Assembly: GCF_000952855.1 (NCBI RefSeq)
Contig: NZ_JSVU01000009.1
Coordinates: 1-64,000, forward strand
Reading direction: 5' to 3'
Source: Aequorivita vladivostokensis
GTDB lineage: Bacteria > Bacteroidota > Bacteroidia > Flavobacteriales > Flavobacteriaceae
Length of the DNA: 64,000 bases
Positions 1-8,034 of this stretch are shown in pieces; position 1 is the stretch's first letter; the number at the start of each line of letters is the position of its first letter. Under the pieces are notes generated by a model, which was not told the DNA's origin, made no database searches, and saw only the letters and a list, made by a program, of their open reading frames with translations. The position numbers and the translations under genes were made by a program.

Positions 1-292
1 TACAGAGGGGCGATTAAGGAACAGTATGTGTGTGAACGTCTATGAGAATCCCCATGCGGAGCGGATCAATGGCACTATAAAGAACAACTATCTGAAAGGA
101 TATAACCCCATAGGTTTTGAAGGATTAGTAAGAAGTTTAAATAAAGCAGTATATATGTACAACCATGAAAAACCCCATAGTTCAATCAACCATAAAACTC
201 CCGTACAATTTGAAAAGGAAATAAAAATGAAAAAAGAATTAGTAACTTTAAATTAAATAACCAACTTCAAAAAAGGTCAACCTTATTTAGTA
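1..292 (+). mobile_element. IS3-family insertion sequence, right end (truncated by window start)
   Basis: The 3' end of an IS3-type element: the C-terminal part of the transposase reaches its stop at 256. A short non-coding tail follows that contains AAGGT-CA-ACCTT, a small palindrome at about 274-285 that may belong to the terminal inverted repeat. The exact boundary cannot be set because the left end is outside the window; 292 is an estimate. The heptamer repeat block starts directly after it. Confidence 0.65.
2..256 (+). CDS. IS3-family transposase (OrfB), C-terminal fragment
   Basis: The reading frame is open from base 2, so the protein continues upstream of the window; the ATG at 26 is internal. 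The visible part carries the end of the rve integrase core: the NPHAERINGTIKNNYL stretch contains the last acidic residue of the DDE triad (E in AERINGTIK). It is followed by the typical tail LNKAVYMYNHEKPHSSINHKTP, in which YN..RPH-like residues are shared by IS3/IS150 transposases. No frameshift is seen in this part, so the copy may be intact. Its activity cannot be judged from the fragment. Confidence 0.85.
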   Translation, partial: TEGRLRNSMCVNVYENPHAERINGTIKNNYLKGYNPIGFEGLVRSLNKAVYMYNHEKPHSSINHKTPVQFEKEIKMKKELVTLN

Positions 293-296
293 CTCT

Positions 297-820
297 ACAC
301 TCTACAAACCACAAACCTGCAACCTGCAACCATCAACCTGCAACCTACACCCTACAACCCTCAAACCTCAAACCTCAAGCCTCAAACCTAAAACCTGAAA
401 CCTGAAACCTACACCCTACAACCTACACCCTACCACCTGCAACCTGAAACCTGAAACCTGAAACCTGAAACCTACAACTTGCAACCACAAACCACAAATC
501 ACAAACCTGCAACCTGCAACCATCAACCTGCAACCTACACCCTACAACCCTCAAACCTCAAACCTCAAGCCTCAAACCTAAAACCTGAAACCTACACCCT
601 ACAACCTACACCCTACCACCTGCAACCTGAAACCTGAAACCTGAAACCTGAAACCTACAACTTGCAACCACAAACCACAAATCACAAACCTGCAACCTGC
701 AACCTGCAACCTGCAACCTACACCCTACAACCCTCAAACCTCAAACCTCAAACCTCAAACCTAAAACCTAAAACCTGCAACCTACAACCTGCAACCTGCA
801 ACCACAAACAATCAACCCCC
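297..820. repeat. Heptanucleotide repeat array with ~185-bp higher-order units
   Basis: About 520 bp are built almost entirely of 7-bp units of the type AAACCTG, CAACCTG, ACCCTAC and CTCAAAC. On top of this lies a higher-order repeat. The block starting ACAAACCTGC at 311 recurs at 501 (offset 190) and at 684 (offset 183). The 7-bp difference is one AAACCTG unit missing from the second copy. On the minus strand every unit carries a GG step, giving GG runs every 7 nt. No real gene lies in it; plus-strand open frames here are simply translated repeats. The 3' end of the neighbouring minus-strand gene (812) runs into it. Confidence 0.9.
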
Positions 821-1561
821 AACCCCCAAAACCTCCACCCCAAAAGCATTCGCACTCTTAAATAAATAATAAGTATTCTCCACCTCCTGGTAAAACTTCA
901 ACCCCAAAACCGCCAAAGCAAGTCCACCCACCTCAGGTAGGCCAGTATTCATATCAAAGGAAGTTGCACTGTAGTGCTTATCCATATAAAGCGGTGTGCT
1001 ATTTTTTAAACTGAACTCCAAAGTATCAAAATCAAAGTGCAGACGCCCAACAGTAAGTGCCATATGTGTCGCTCCAGCAGGAAAACCAACATTCTTTATA
1101 TCAAAATTTGTAACACTAAGTGTTTGGGTATCAAAATCATAGTTTAAGGAACAAGCCAATACTTCTGTAATAATACAAGAAGGGGTAAAAGCAAAATCCC
1201 TTAGTAACTGCTTACCCTTAGATGTGTCCAATCCACGCCCCACCCTCCTTTCACCTCGCTTATTCACAGCGTCCAAATCCTTCAACTTGGTAAACAATTG
1301 AACCATCCGTCCATGAAGTTCTCCATCCTTGCGAACACATAAAAAAGGAGCAAGTGCATTTTTAAAAACCCGCTTTGTAGTACTACAACGGCCAAACTCC
1401 GTAGCATTTTCCATAGTTCGTACCATACTTTCCTTGTGCATGCCTCCTTTCTGAAACCCACCCCCAGCTGCACGCGCCAAATGTCCTCCATTTTTGGATT
1501 TGTAATAATTGATATCCCCAATAGTTCCCTTTAACTTAATAGTACCTGTTTGCTTTGCCAT
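812..1561 (-). CDS. Conserved Bacteroidota protein of unknown function
   Basis: A 249-residue protein without signal peptide or membrane segment. The N-terminus (MAKQTGTIKLKGTIGDINYY) is followed by a Gly/Lys/Arg-rich segment and a motif NATEFGR at about 50-60. The C-terminal half looks beta-rich. From memory, proteins with this N-terminus occur as an uncharacterised family in flavobacteria; I know of no function. The last residues (GVEVLGVGG) are encoded by the edge of the heptamer array, so the C-terminus has probably been remodelled by repeat spread. It has its own AT-rich upstream region with iterated boxes (1611-1664). Neighbours give no functional hint. Confidence 0.7.
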   Translation of the reverse strand: MAKQTGTIKLKGTIGDINYYKSKNGGHLARAAGGGFQKGGMHKESMVRTMENATEFGRCSTTKRVFKNALAPFLCVRKDGELHGRMVQLFTKLKDLDAVNKRGERRVGRGLDTSKGKQLLRDFAFTPSCIITEVLACSLNYDFDTQTLSVTNFDIKNVGFPAGATHMALTVGRLHFDFDTLEFSLKNSTPLYMDKHYSATSFDMNTGLPEVGGLALAVLGLKFYQEVENTYYLFKSANAFGVEVLGVGG

Positions 1562-1610
1562 AATACCTGAGTGTCAATCACTAAGATAATCAAAATTACT
1601 AAATAAGAAC

Positions 1611-1664
1611 ACTATAAAGTATATTTGTAGTATATATAAAGTATATATATAGTAACTTTATAGT
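1611..1664. promoter_or_regulatory. Iterated AT-rich boxes upstream of the 812-1561 gene
   Basis: TATAAAGTATAT occurs at 1613-1624 and again at 1635-1646 (spacing 22 bp, about two helical turns). A partly matching inverted copy ends the block: ACTATAAAGT at 1611-1620 is perfectly complementary to ACTTTATAGT at 1655-1664. The arrangement resembles a binding array for a DNA-binding protein upstream of the minus-strand gene that starts at 1561. The rest of the gap to 1828 holds only a short hairpin (AATTTCA...TGAAATT, about 1743-1771) and no gene. Confidence 0.5.
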
Positions 1665-1828
1665 ATGTTTAAACCGTACAAAAGTTAAATAAACCAGTAT
1701 ACAATAAGCCAAAGCACCGCATATCATCTCGGTGACCGAATGAATTTCAAAGAGCAAAGCGAAGTGAAATTAGACTGTTGGCTTTGATATAGAGGTTGGG
1801 AGGTTGAGATATTGATTTATTACAAAGG

Positions 1829-4813
1829 CTAAATTACTTTTTGATTTTTGTTACTATCTGAAAACCTGGGATCTGGGATAGGTGGAATTTTTATTAATTG
1901 TGATGTTATAATGGAATAATAACCCAAATCTTCAGCAACGGTGCCTTTAATCCAGTAAATACCTATTCCAGAAATAGGATATTGTTCCTTAATCTTTGGA
2001 AATTGTACCGAATCAAAACATTCCCCGTTTTTATCCAGAAACGTTGAGAACGCCATAAAATCGCCTTTTGAGGTTTGTGTACTTTTTGAAGTAACCAGTT
2101 TTCCAATTATGGTAAATTCCTTGTTTACAAATGATTTTAAATCGGCTGCCACGTATTTAGGATAATTTCCGGGTTTAATAAGCTGGAAATCATCTTGGAG
2201 GGTAAAGCCCAATAGTTCCAGATTATCATAAGCATCAATAAGGTTATTCCCATTTAATGCCGGCAATGTATAATTGGTTCTTTTGGGTTTAAAAAGTTGC
2301 GGATGGGGATTGGGGGTTTTTTGTTTATTTCCGTTTATATGGGCATACCACATTAAGTTGTGTTTATTGGGTTCAAAAGTTCTAAAGACATTGAGGCGAA
2401 TAAGCAGTAAAATCTGTTCCAAACCTAGTTTGCAACGATCTAAAAAGTCATTAAAATTTTTAAACTTTCCATAGAGTTGTCTTTCATTTAAAATTTTCTG
2501 TATGCTGCGGTGCTCTAAATCCTTTATCATTCCAAAACCTAAGTACACGGTTTTGCCTTTTATGCAATTAGCGTGGTCGCTATTGTTTATGCAGGGATTT
2601 ACAACCGTTCCCCCACATCTAAAAATTTCATTGATATAGGTGTCCAGGTTATAAAAGCCACCGCCATTATTTAAAACCGCTGTCATAAACTCCAGGGGGA
2701 AGTATTTTTTGAGATAGAGGCTTTGGTAGCTTTCCACCGCATAGGATGCGGAATGCCCTTTGGCAAAAGCATAGCCTGCGAATGCCTTAATCTGTTCCCA
2801 TACCTCAGCAATTACCTTAGGGGTGTACCCTTTTTTGGTACAATTGGAATGGAATTTTTTTTCGAGGGCATCAAACTGTTCCTTGGAACGGCCTTTACCG
2901 CTCATACCTCTTCTGAGCACATCAGCCTCTGAAAGGGTAAGACCCGCAAAATGATGGGCTACCTTTAAAACATCTTCCTGATATACCATAACCCCATAGG
3001 TTTCAGGCATTATTTCCATAAGTACGGGGTGAGAATCCTTTCGTTTTTCGGAGAAACGATGACGCTCTATGTAAGCGTTTTTCATACCGCCATTGGTAAC
3101 GCCGGGACGAATTATGGAACTTGCAGCCACTAGCCCAAGATAATCCTGCGTCTGTAATCGGGTCATCAATGTTCTCATTGCAGGGGATTCCACATAGAAA
3201 ACACCCATGCAATCCCCTACTTTTAATAAATCGTTTATAGCAGGATCGTTTTTAAAGGGTTCGGTATCATCAATATCCTTTAGATGGGCTTGGGGTTGGT
3301 TTTCCTTAATGAGCTCAATGGCGTCCTTGATTTTTGAAAGTCCGCGTTGGGCAAGGATATCAAACTTAAAGATGCCCACGGATTCGGCAATGTGCATATC
3401 GATTTGGAGGGTTTGAAAACCTTTAGGAGGCATAAAGGTGGCGCAATATGATTGTATTGGATTTTTAAGTATTACAATACCTCCAGAATGCACACTTAGG
3501 TAATTGGGAAACCCGTGAATAAGTTTACCATACTTCATTACCAATTTGAAATAATGGTCGTTTTTTTTGTTTTGCACATTCCCTTTTAAAAAATCATCTA
3601 TCTCGGATTTTGGAAGGCCGAAAACCTTGGCAAGCTCACGGACCACTGCACGATATTTAAAAGTTACATAAGTACCCATTAATGCGGTGTTGGGAAATCT
3701 TTTAAAAATGTAATGCGTAACATCATCCCTATCCTTCCAAGAGAAGTCAATATCAAAATCAGGTGGAGAGGAGCGATAGAGGTTTATAAAACGTTCAAAA
3801 TATAAGTCAAGTTCAATAGGGTCTACATTGGTAATGCCCAGAATATAAGCCACCACGCTATTTGCTCCACTACCCCTACCAATATATGGGTATTCATTTT
3901 TAATTGCATACTGGATAATATCATAATTTATAAGAAAGTAGGAGACAAAATCCATTTGCCGAATTGCCTGTAGTTCTTTTTCAATGCGGGTTTTAATAAT
4001 TTGGTCAACGATTCTATATCTTTTGCTTATTCTTTCATAAACCAACTTTTCCAAATATTTATAATCCTCTTCCTTATTGGAAAAGTAAGTAGCTTGGTTT
4101 TGGTTAATCCGCACATCATCAAACGCAAAAGAAATTTTACAATCATCCAATAGGGATTGGGTGTTTGAAATTATATGCTCAAAACCTTCAAAACGCTCTC
4201 TTATTTCGCTTTGCGAATACATTCTATCCTTTTGGCTTCCCTGTTCCAATTCGGGCAATTTACTGAGTACTATATTGAGGTCTATGCAACGAAGGAGGCG
4301 GTGTATATTTAGGTGTGACTGACTGGAAAAGGTTACTGGTTGCAAGAGCACCAATTTTGAAGTATGGGACTTTAAATGGGAGAACTTTAATTTGTTGAGG
4401 TCTGCTACGGAAATACCGATGTGCCAATCTTCTGCAAAAGATTCCATTTCAAATTCAAGTACCTTTTCAAAGGGAAAAATTGTTATGACATTTGAAAATT
4501 GGGGTGGTATTTCTGGAAAGTCCTTTTGTGGGTGTAGGTGTTGGGTAAGGAATTGATTAATTTCCAGATAGCCCTTATTGTTCTTTGCCAAACATACATA
4601 ACATCTATTGCTGCCATTGCGAATATCTGCGCCCACAATTGGTTTTATATTTTTTTTGGTAGCTTCCCTAATAAATTCAAGACAGGCCGAGGTATTATTA
4701 ATATCGGTAAGTGCAAAAGCTGTGAGGTTATTTTTAAGTGCCAATTCCAATAATTGCGGTACGGAAAGTACCCCATAGCGGAGAGAATAATATGAATGGC
4801 AATTGATATACAT
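1829..4813 (-). CDS. Second DNA polymerase III alpha subunit (DnaE2/ImuC-like)
   Basis: A 994-residue C-family polymerase, much shorter than the replicative DnaE in this window. Order: N-terminal PHP domain (about 1-70 and beyond), palm with the catalytic acidic motif PDFDIDF near residue 350 and the third aspartate in KFDILAQ near 481, then thumb and fingers, helix-hairpin-helix and an OB fold near the C-terminus. The PHP metal site is degraded: the first HxH position reads NCH. No exonuclease domain is fused. Its ATG overlaps the stop of the Y-family polymerase gene by one base (TAATG), so the two are translationally coupled. Families with this pairing act in damage-induced translesion synthesis; the role here is inferred from family and context. 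It cannot be the main replicase because a full DnaE lies at 10590. Confidence 0.9.
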   Translation of the reverse strand: MYINCHSYYSLRYGVLSVPQLLELALKNNLTAFALTDINNTSACLEFIREATKKNIKPIVGADIRNGSNRCYVCLAKNNKGYLEINQFLTQHLHPQKDFPEIPPQFSNVITIFPFEKVLEFEMESFAEDWHIGISVADLNKLKFSHLKSHTSKLVLLQPVTFSSQSHLNIHRLLRCIDLNIVLSKLPELEQGSQKDRMYSQSEIRERFEGFEHIISNTQSLLDDCKISFAFDDVRINQNQATYFSNKEEDYKYLEKLVYERISKRYRIVDQIIKTRIEKELQAIRQMDFVSYFLINYDIIQYAIKNEYPYIGRGSGANSVVAYILGITNVDPIELDLYFERFINLYRSSPPDFDIDFSWKDRDDVTHYIFKRFPNTALMGTYVTFKYRAVVRELAKVFGLPKSEIDDFLKGNVQNKKNDHYFKLVMKYGKLIHGFPNYLSVHSGGIVILKNPIQSYCATFMPPKGFQTLQIDMHIAESVGIFKFDILAQRGLSKIKDAIELIKENQPQAHLKDIDDTEPFKNDPAINDLLKVGDCMGVFYVESPAMRTLMTRLQTQDYLGLVAASSIIRPGVTNGGMKNAYIERHRFSEKRKDSHPVLMEIMPETYGVMVYQEDVLKVAHHFAGLTLSEADVLRRGMSGKGRSKEQFDALEKKFHSNCTKKGYTPKVIAEVWEQIKAFAGYAFAKGHSASYAVESYQSLYLKKYFPLEFMTAVLNNGGGFYNLDTYINEIFRCGGTVVNPCINNSDHANCIKGKTVYLGFGMIKDLEHRSIQKILNERQLYGKFKNFNDFLDRCKLGLEQILLLIRLNVFRTFEPNKHNLMWYAHINGNKQKTPNPHPQLFKPKRTNYTLPALNGNNLIDAYDNLELLGFTLQDDFQLIKPGNYPKYVAADLKSFVNKEFTIIGKLVTSKSTQTSKGDFMAFSTFLDKNGECFDSVQFPKIKEQYPISGIGIYWIKGTVAEDLGYYSIITSQLIKIPPIPDPRFSDSNKNQKVI

Positions 4814-6027
4814 TATTGATTTCTATGTGCGAGTAAAACCGGGGGTTCCCCATCAAATGGATTACGCCCGGAAATAACAGTGCGGACATCAAGCGTTGAG
4901 GCCTTTAAGACACTAGCTGCACCAAAACGATTGCGGATATGGTCCAGCGATTTGTAAAGGTTGAGGGTTTTCTCATTGTCATCAAAGAGGTTTATTTGAT
5001 AATGCCCACCGACCAAATGGGAAAATTTTACCCCAATCAAGCGTACCAATACTCTGCGATCATACAGCTTATTGAAAAGCTCCATTACGGCGGGAACAAG
5101 GATATGGTCTGCGCTTGTATATGGAATACGGACTTGCTTGTTATAAGTCTGAAAATCTGAATACCTAATTTTGACGGAAACACAGCCCGTCATTTTTTTG
5201 CCCAACCTAAGTTGATAACAGAGGGTGTCTGCCATAGCAGTAAGGGTGTCTCGCAATTTTTGGACATCTATGGTATCTAAATGGAATGTGCGCTCATTGG
5301 AAATTGATTTGCGCTCGGAATAGGGAATAACGGGAGTATTGTCGATTCCATTTGCACGGTTCCAGATGGTCTGTCCGTTTTTACCCATTACGGATGTAAG
5401 CATTTCCACTGGCATATCCTGTATTAATTTAACCTTATCTATGCCAAGATGTATTAAAGTTTGGGCTGTTGCCTTTCCAATCATTGGGATTTTGCGGATG
5501 GGAAGGGGTGCCAAAAAGGATTTTTCAAAACCCTGGTCAATTTTCAATTGGTTATTGGGTTTTGCCTCTCCGGTTGCAACCTTACTGACAATCTTATTTT
5601 GGGAAAGCCCAAAAGATATGGGTAGACCTGATTCATTTATAATCCTTTTGCGAAGTTCGGTTGCAAATTTATAATTGCCAAAAAACCTGTCCATACCCGT
5701 AAGGTCCACATAAAACTCATCTACACTGGTTTTTTCAAAAAGGGGAACGGAATCGCGGATGATGTCAGTAATAAGACTTGAATATTTCATATAAGTTCCC
5801 GCATTCCCCCTTATGACTATTGCCTGTGGGCATAATTGCCTTGCCATTTTCATTGAAATGCCAGAGCGGATACCATATCTTCTGGTTTCGTAACTACAAG
5901 CTGCCACTACCCCACGATTGCCCGTGCCACCTACCAAAACAGGTTTTTTAAGCAACTCGCTATTAAGCAAGCGCTCTACGGAAACGAAAAAGGTGTCGAG
6001 ATCGAGATGTAGGATTGATTTGTTCAT
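4813..6027 (-). CDS. dinB: Y-family DNA polymerase (DinB/Pol IV-like)
   Basis: Translesion polymerase of 404 residues. The palm begins with LDLDTFFVSVE (first catalytic aspartate), the Y-family signature CSYETRRYGIRSGI follows, and the second acidic pair lies in EKTSVDEFYVDLTG. Helix-hairpin-helix and little-finger domains come next, and near the C-terminus QINLF matches the sliding-clamp motif QxxLF. I chose ATG 6027 over an upstream TTG at 6030. First gene of a two-gene operon with the DnaE2-like gene, coupled by TAATG. A palindromic operator lies 14-45 bases upstream, which suggests repression. Unlike proteobacterial cassettes, no ImuA or LexA gene is adjacent. Confidence 0.93.
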   Translation of the reverse strand: MNKSILHLDLDTFFVSVERLLNSELLKKPVLVGGTGNRGVVAACSYETRRYGIRSGISMKMARQLCPQAIVIRGNAGTYMKYSSLITDIIRDSVPLFEKTSVDEFYVDLTGMDRFFGNYKFATELRKRIINESGLPISFGLSQNKIVSKVATGEAKPNNQLKIDQGFEKSFLAPLPIRKIPMIGKATAQTLIHLGIDKVKLIQDMPVEMLTSVMGKNGQTIWNRANGIDNTPVIPYSERKSISNERTFHLDTIDVQKLRDTLTAMADTLCYQLRLGKKMTGCVSVKIRYSDFQTYNKQVRIPYTSADHILVPAVMELFNKLYDRRVLVRLIGVKFSHLVGGHYQINLFDDNEKTLNLYKSLDHIRNRFGAASVLKASTLDVRTVISGRNPFDGEPPVLLAHRNQ

Positions 6028-6032
6028 CAATA

Positions 6033-6072
6033 CAAAATTATGGAATATTTCCTATAATATGGAAATATTCCA
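6033..6072 (-). promoter_or_regulatory. Promoter -7 box and palindromic operator of the dinB-dnaE2 operon
   Basis: TGGAATATTTCC at 6041-6052 is the exact inverse of the arm at 6060-6072, with a spacer containing TATAATA. Each arm is itself nearly palindromic (GGAATATTTCC against GGAAATATTCC), so two dimer sites are possible. Directly beside it on the minus strand is TAATTTTG (6033-6040), a match to the Bacteroidota -7 box TAnnTTTG. This would give an almost leaderless mRNA and place the palindrome over the upstream promoter half. This geometry fits a repressor operator. Confidence 0.65.
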
Positions 6073-6285
6073 TTTAATTAATTAATTTTATTTGGAAAGG
6101 GAGAGGTGTGAGGCGTAATAGTAGCAGGTGAGGGTGAGCGCAGTGGGACTCGTTTAACCATAAAAACCAAGTTGTTAGTTAAGGCTCTTCAGCTCCGCTC
6201 AGGCAGGCTACTTAGGATGTATTGTTCAGGGTTACGATTATGCTCCTACTAGGGCCTATTTATTCAGATTTTTTTGATTTTATAA

Positions 6286-6334
6286 AAACCCAAAAACAAA
6301 AAAGCCTCTCCATTCGGAAAAGCTTCTCATCGGT
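6286..6334 (-). terminator. Terminator of the LRR gene; copy 1 of a flanking direct repeat
   Basis: On the minus strand an imperfect hairpin (AAGC...GCTT at 6302-6325 with inner TCC/GGA) is followed by a T-rich tract. The whole segment resembles 7691-7740, including the identical 15 bases AAGCTTCTCATCGGT. The rest of the gap 6073-6285 holds no open frame or recognisable RNA. Confidence 0.6.
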
Positions 6335-6352
6335 TATTGTAAATGCAAAGAA

Positions 6353-7657
6353 TTAATTCTTTATAATCTTTTTTATTACCAATTTTTCTTTTGTCTTGAA
6401 TTTTAAAAAGTAAATACCACTCTTTAACATAGAAATATCTATTGTCTGATAATTGTTATGTTTGGTAATTACTAATTCACCCAATGTGTTGTATATCTGA
6501 AGTGTTTCAACTTTTAATTCGGAATTGTATTCCAAATGTAATATTCCATTTTCAACTGGATTTGGGTAAAAAGAAATCGAATCGTATGTATAATTATTCG
6601 TGCCGAGTATACAATTTTCACTGTAATTTGCCCAAGAATCTATACACCATCCATTATAAAATGGAGGACTAATGTCACAAATTTGTGCATTTGCATATTG
6701 TACATCGTCCACATTCACACAAAATAAATTGGGATTGTTAATTGCAATCATTTCCGTCATAATTTGATTATTACCATTTCTAATATTCAAGTTTGTCAAT
6801 AAATTTTCTGAACAGAATAATGCAGTTAAATTTGAAAGGTTGCTTACATCTAAGTTTATTATTTGATTATCTCTACAATCCAAAAGTCCTAAATTATGAT
6901 TTTGCGAAACATCTAAACTAGTAAGGTTGTTATAAATTAATCTAAGTTCAGTAAGGTTTGGACTTTGAGATATATCTAAACTTGTTAATTGATTATTTAA
7001 GGCAGATAATATTTCTAGATTTGGATTTAATAATTCCAAATTTGTCAATTGGTTTGATTCACAATATAAAAACTCCAAAAGAGGATTTTCAGAAACATCT
7101 AAACTTGTTAATTGATTGGAGACACAGGATAAAACTTTTAGATTAGGATTTTGGGTTAAATCTATACTCGTAATTTGATTGTAAGAAAACCATAAAATTT
7201 CTAAATTAATATTATGGGATATGTCGAGGCTGCTTAATTCATTACTTCCACAATCCAATTCAATAAGATTGGGACTTTGGGGTATTAAAAGACTCGTAAT
7301 ATTATTAAAATAACAATCTAAAATCGTAAGATTGGTGTTTTGTGATAAATCTAGATCAGTAAGTTGGTTGACTTCACAGTTTAAATATTCAAGATTTGAA
7401 AAACTCTGAATTCCCTCCAGGGAATGTATTGCTTTATAAGAAACATTCAACCCGATTACAGCCTCAGCTTCGGCTTGTTGAATCTCTCCATCATTATTGC
7501 TGTCAGCATCAATATCACCATTTCCATCACCGTTAATATCTACGCAATTAGAATTAACCAACGTATTTTTAAAATTTGCATCTGGTATACTTACAATTTG
7601 AGCCTGTGAAAAACAAAAGGTCATGAGTGTAAGAACGATAAAGTATAGATTTTTCAT
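6353..7657 (-). CDS. Secreted leucine-rich-repeat protein with T9SS sorting domain
   Basis: 434 residues. A signal peptide ends near FSQAQ (about 20). Then comes a short acidic Ca-binding-like segment (NGDGNGDIDADSNNDGE, about 43-60), about ten leucine-rich repeats of 20-21 residues with the pattern NLxxLDCxxNxLTSLDISxNP (about 85-320), and a C-terminal type IX secretion sorting domain of about 75 residues (FYPNPVENGILHLEY...LKSGIYFLKF). Such proteins are exported through the outer membrane and bound to the surface or released; the LRR face probably binds a protein or glycan partner. The gene stands alone between near-identical terminator segments, downstream of tRNA-Asp, and is more A+T-rich than its neighbours, so lateral acquisition is possible. 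Confidence 0.9.
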   Translation of the reverse strand: MKNLYFIVLTLMTFCFSQAQIVSIPDANFKNTLVNSNCVDINGDGNGDIDADSNNDGEIQQAEAEAVIGLNVSYKAIHSLEGIQSFSNLEYLNCEVNQLTDLDLSQNTNLTILDCYFNNITSLLIPQSPNLIELDCGSNELSSLDISHNINLEILWFSYNQITSIDLTQNPNLKVLSCVSNQLTSLDVSENPLLEFLYCESNQLTNLELLNPNLEILSALNNQLTSLDISQSPNLTELRLIYNNLTSLDVSQNHNLGLLDCRDNQIINLDVSNLSNLTALFCSENLLTNLNIRNGNNQIMTEMIAINNPNLFCVNVDDVQYANAQICDISPPFYNGWCIDSWANYSENCILGTNNYTYDSISFYPNPVENGILHLEYNSELKVETLQIYNTLGELVITKHNNYQTIDISMLKSGIYFLKFKTKEKLVIKKIIKN

Positions 7658-7690
7658 AAAGAGTCGGATAAATATTAAGATGGATTAAAT

Positions 7691-7740
7691 ATACCCAAAA
7701 ACAAAAAAAGCCCATCCATATGGATAAGCTTCTCATCGGT
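7691..7740 (-). terminator. Terminator downstream of tRNA-Asp; copy 2 of the direct repeat
   Basis: The hairpin AAGC-CC-ATCCAT/ATGGAT-AA-GCTT (7708-7731) is followed on the minus strand by seven T and a further T-rich stretch. It lies about 70 nt after the 3' end of the tRNA and would end its transcript. It repeats the segment at 6286-6334 on the other side of the LRR gene. Confidence 0.7.
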
Positions 7741-7801
7741 CTAATTACTTAAACCACAAAGTATTAAACTAAATTTAATACTTCAACACAACATCTTGTT
7801 G

Positions 7802-7875
7802 CGGTCTGGACGAGACTCGAACTCGCGACCCCCTGCGTGACAGGCAGGTATTCTAACCAACTGAACTACCAGACC
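7802..7875 (-). tRNA. tRNA-Asp (anticodon GTC)
   Basis: The 74-nt cloverleaf reads cleanly on the minus strand: acceptor GGTCTGG paired with CCAGACC and discriminator G; D-loop AGTTGGTTAGA; anticodon stem CCTGC/GCAGG with loop CTGTCAC, giving GTC; T-arm GCGAG-TTCGAGT-CTCGT. CCA is not encoded (GCAA follows). It is transcribed alone from the promoter at 7979-8009. Confidence 0.97.
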
Positions 7876-7978
7876 AAGTTTTCAACCTTTCTTGCGAAAG
7901 ATCCCAACAACAGTTGGGCAAAGTGAAAAATTGTTACCATACTTTTTGGGATTGCTCCCTTGCTGTATTAAGCGGTGG

Positions 7979-8009
7979 CAAATATACCACTCCATTTCAT
8001 TTTCGCAAA
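7979..8009 (-). promoter_or_regulatory. Promoter of tRNA-Asp
   Basis: On the minus strand TTTG (8006-8009), 19 nt and TATATTTG (7979-7986) match the Bacteroidota sigma-A consensus exactly. The start would be near 7972. The roughly 95-nt leader contains a hairpin CCCAAC...GTTGGG at about 7903-7918, presumably removed in 5' processing. Confidence 0.75.
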
Positions 8010-8034
8010 CTATTTTTTTAAAAAATAATAAATT

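Noticed and set aside
311-700. CRISPR array
   Set aside because: Repeats are 7 bp and contiguous, without unique spacers of constant length. The 183-190-bp blocks are higher-order duplications. No cas genes are present.
662-865. Plus-strand open frame of 67 codons in the heptamer array
   Set aside because: It is only translated repeat (NLQPAT-like) with no family resemblance, and it overlaps the end of a better minus-strand gene.
1282-1521. Second minus-strand frame inside the 812-1561 gene
   Set aside because: It overlaps a longer frame with a clear start and plausible protein composition, and its own sequence shows no family features.
6353-8034. Genomic island integrated at tRNA-Asp
   Set aside because: No integrase gene, and the repeated segment is the terminator, not the tRNA 3' end. 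Only a single-gene cassette is supported.
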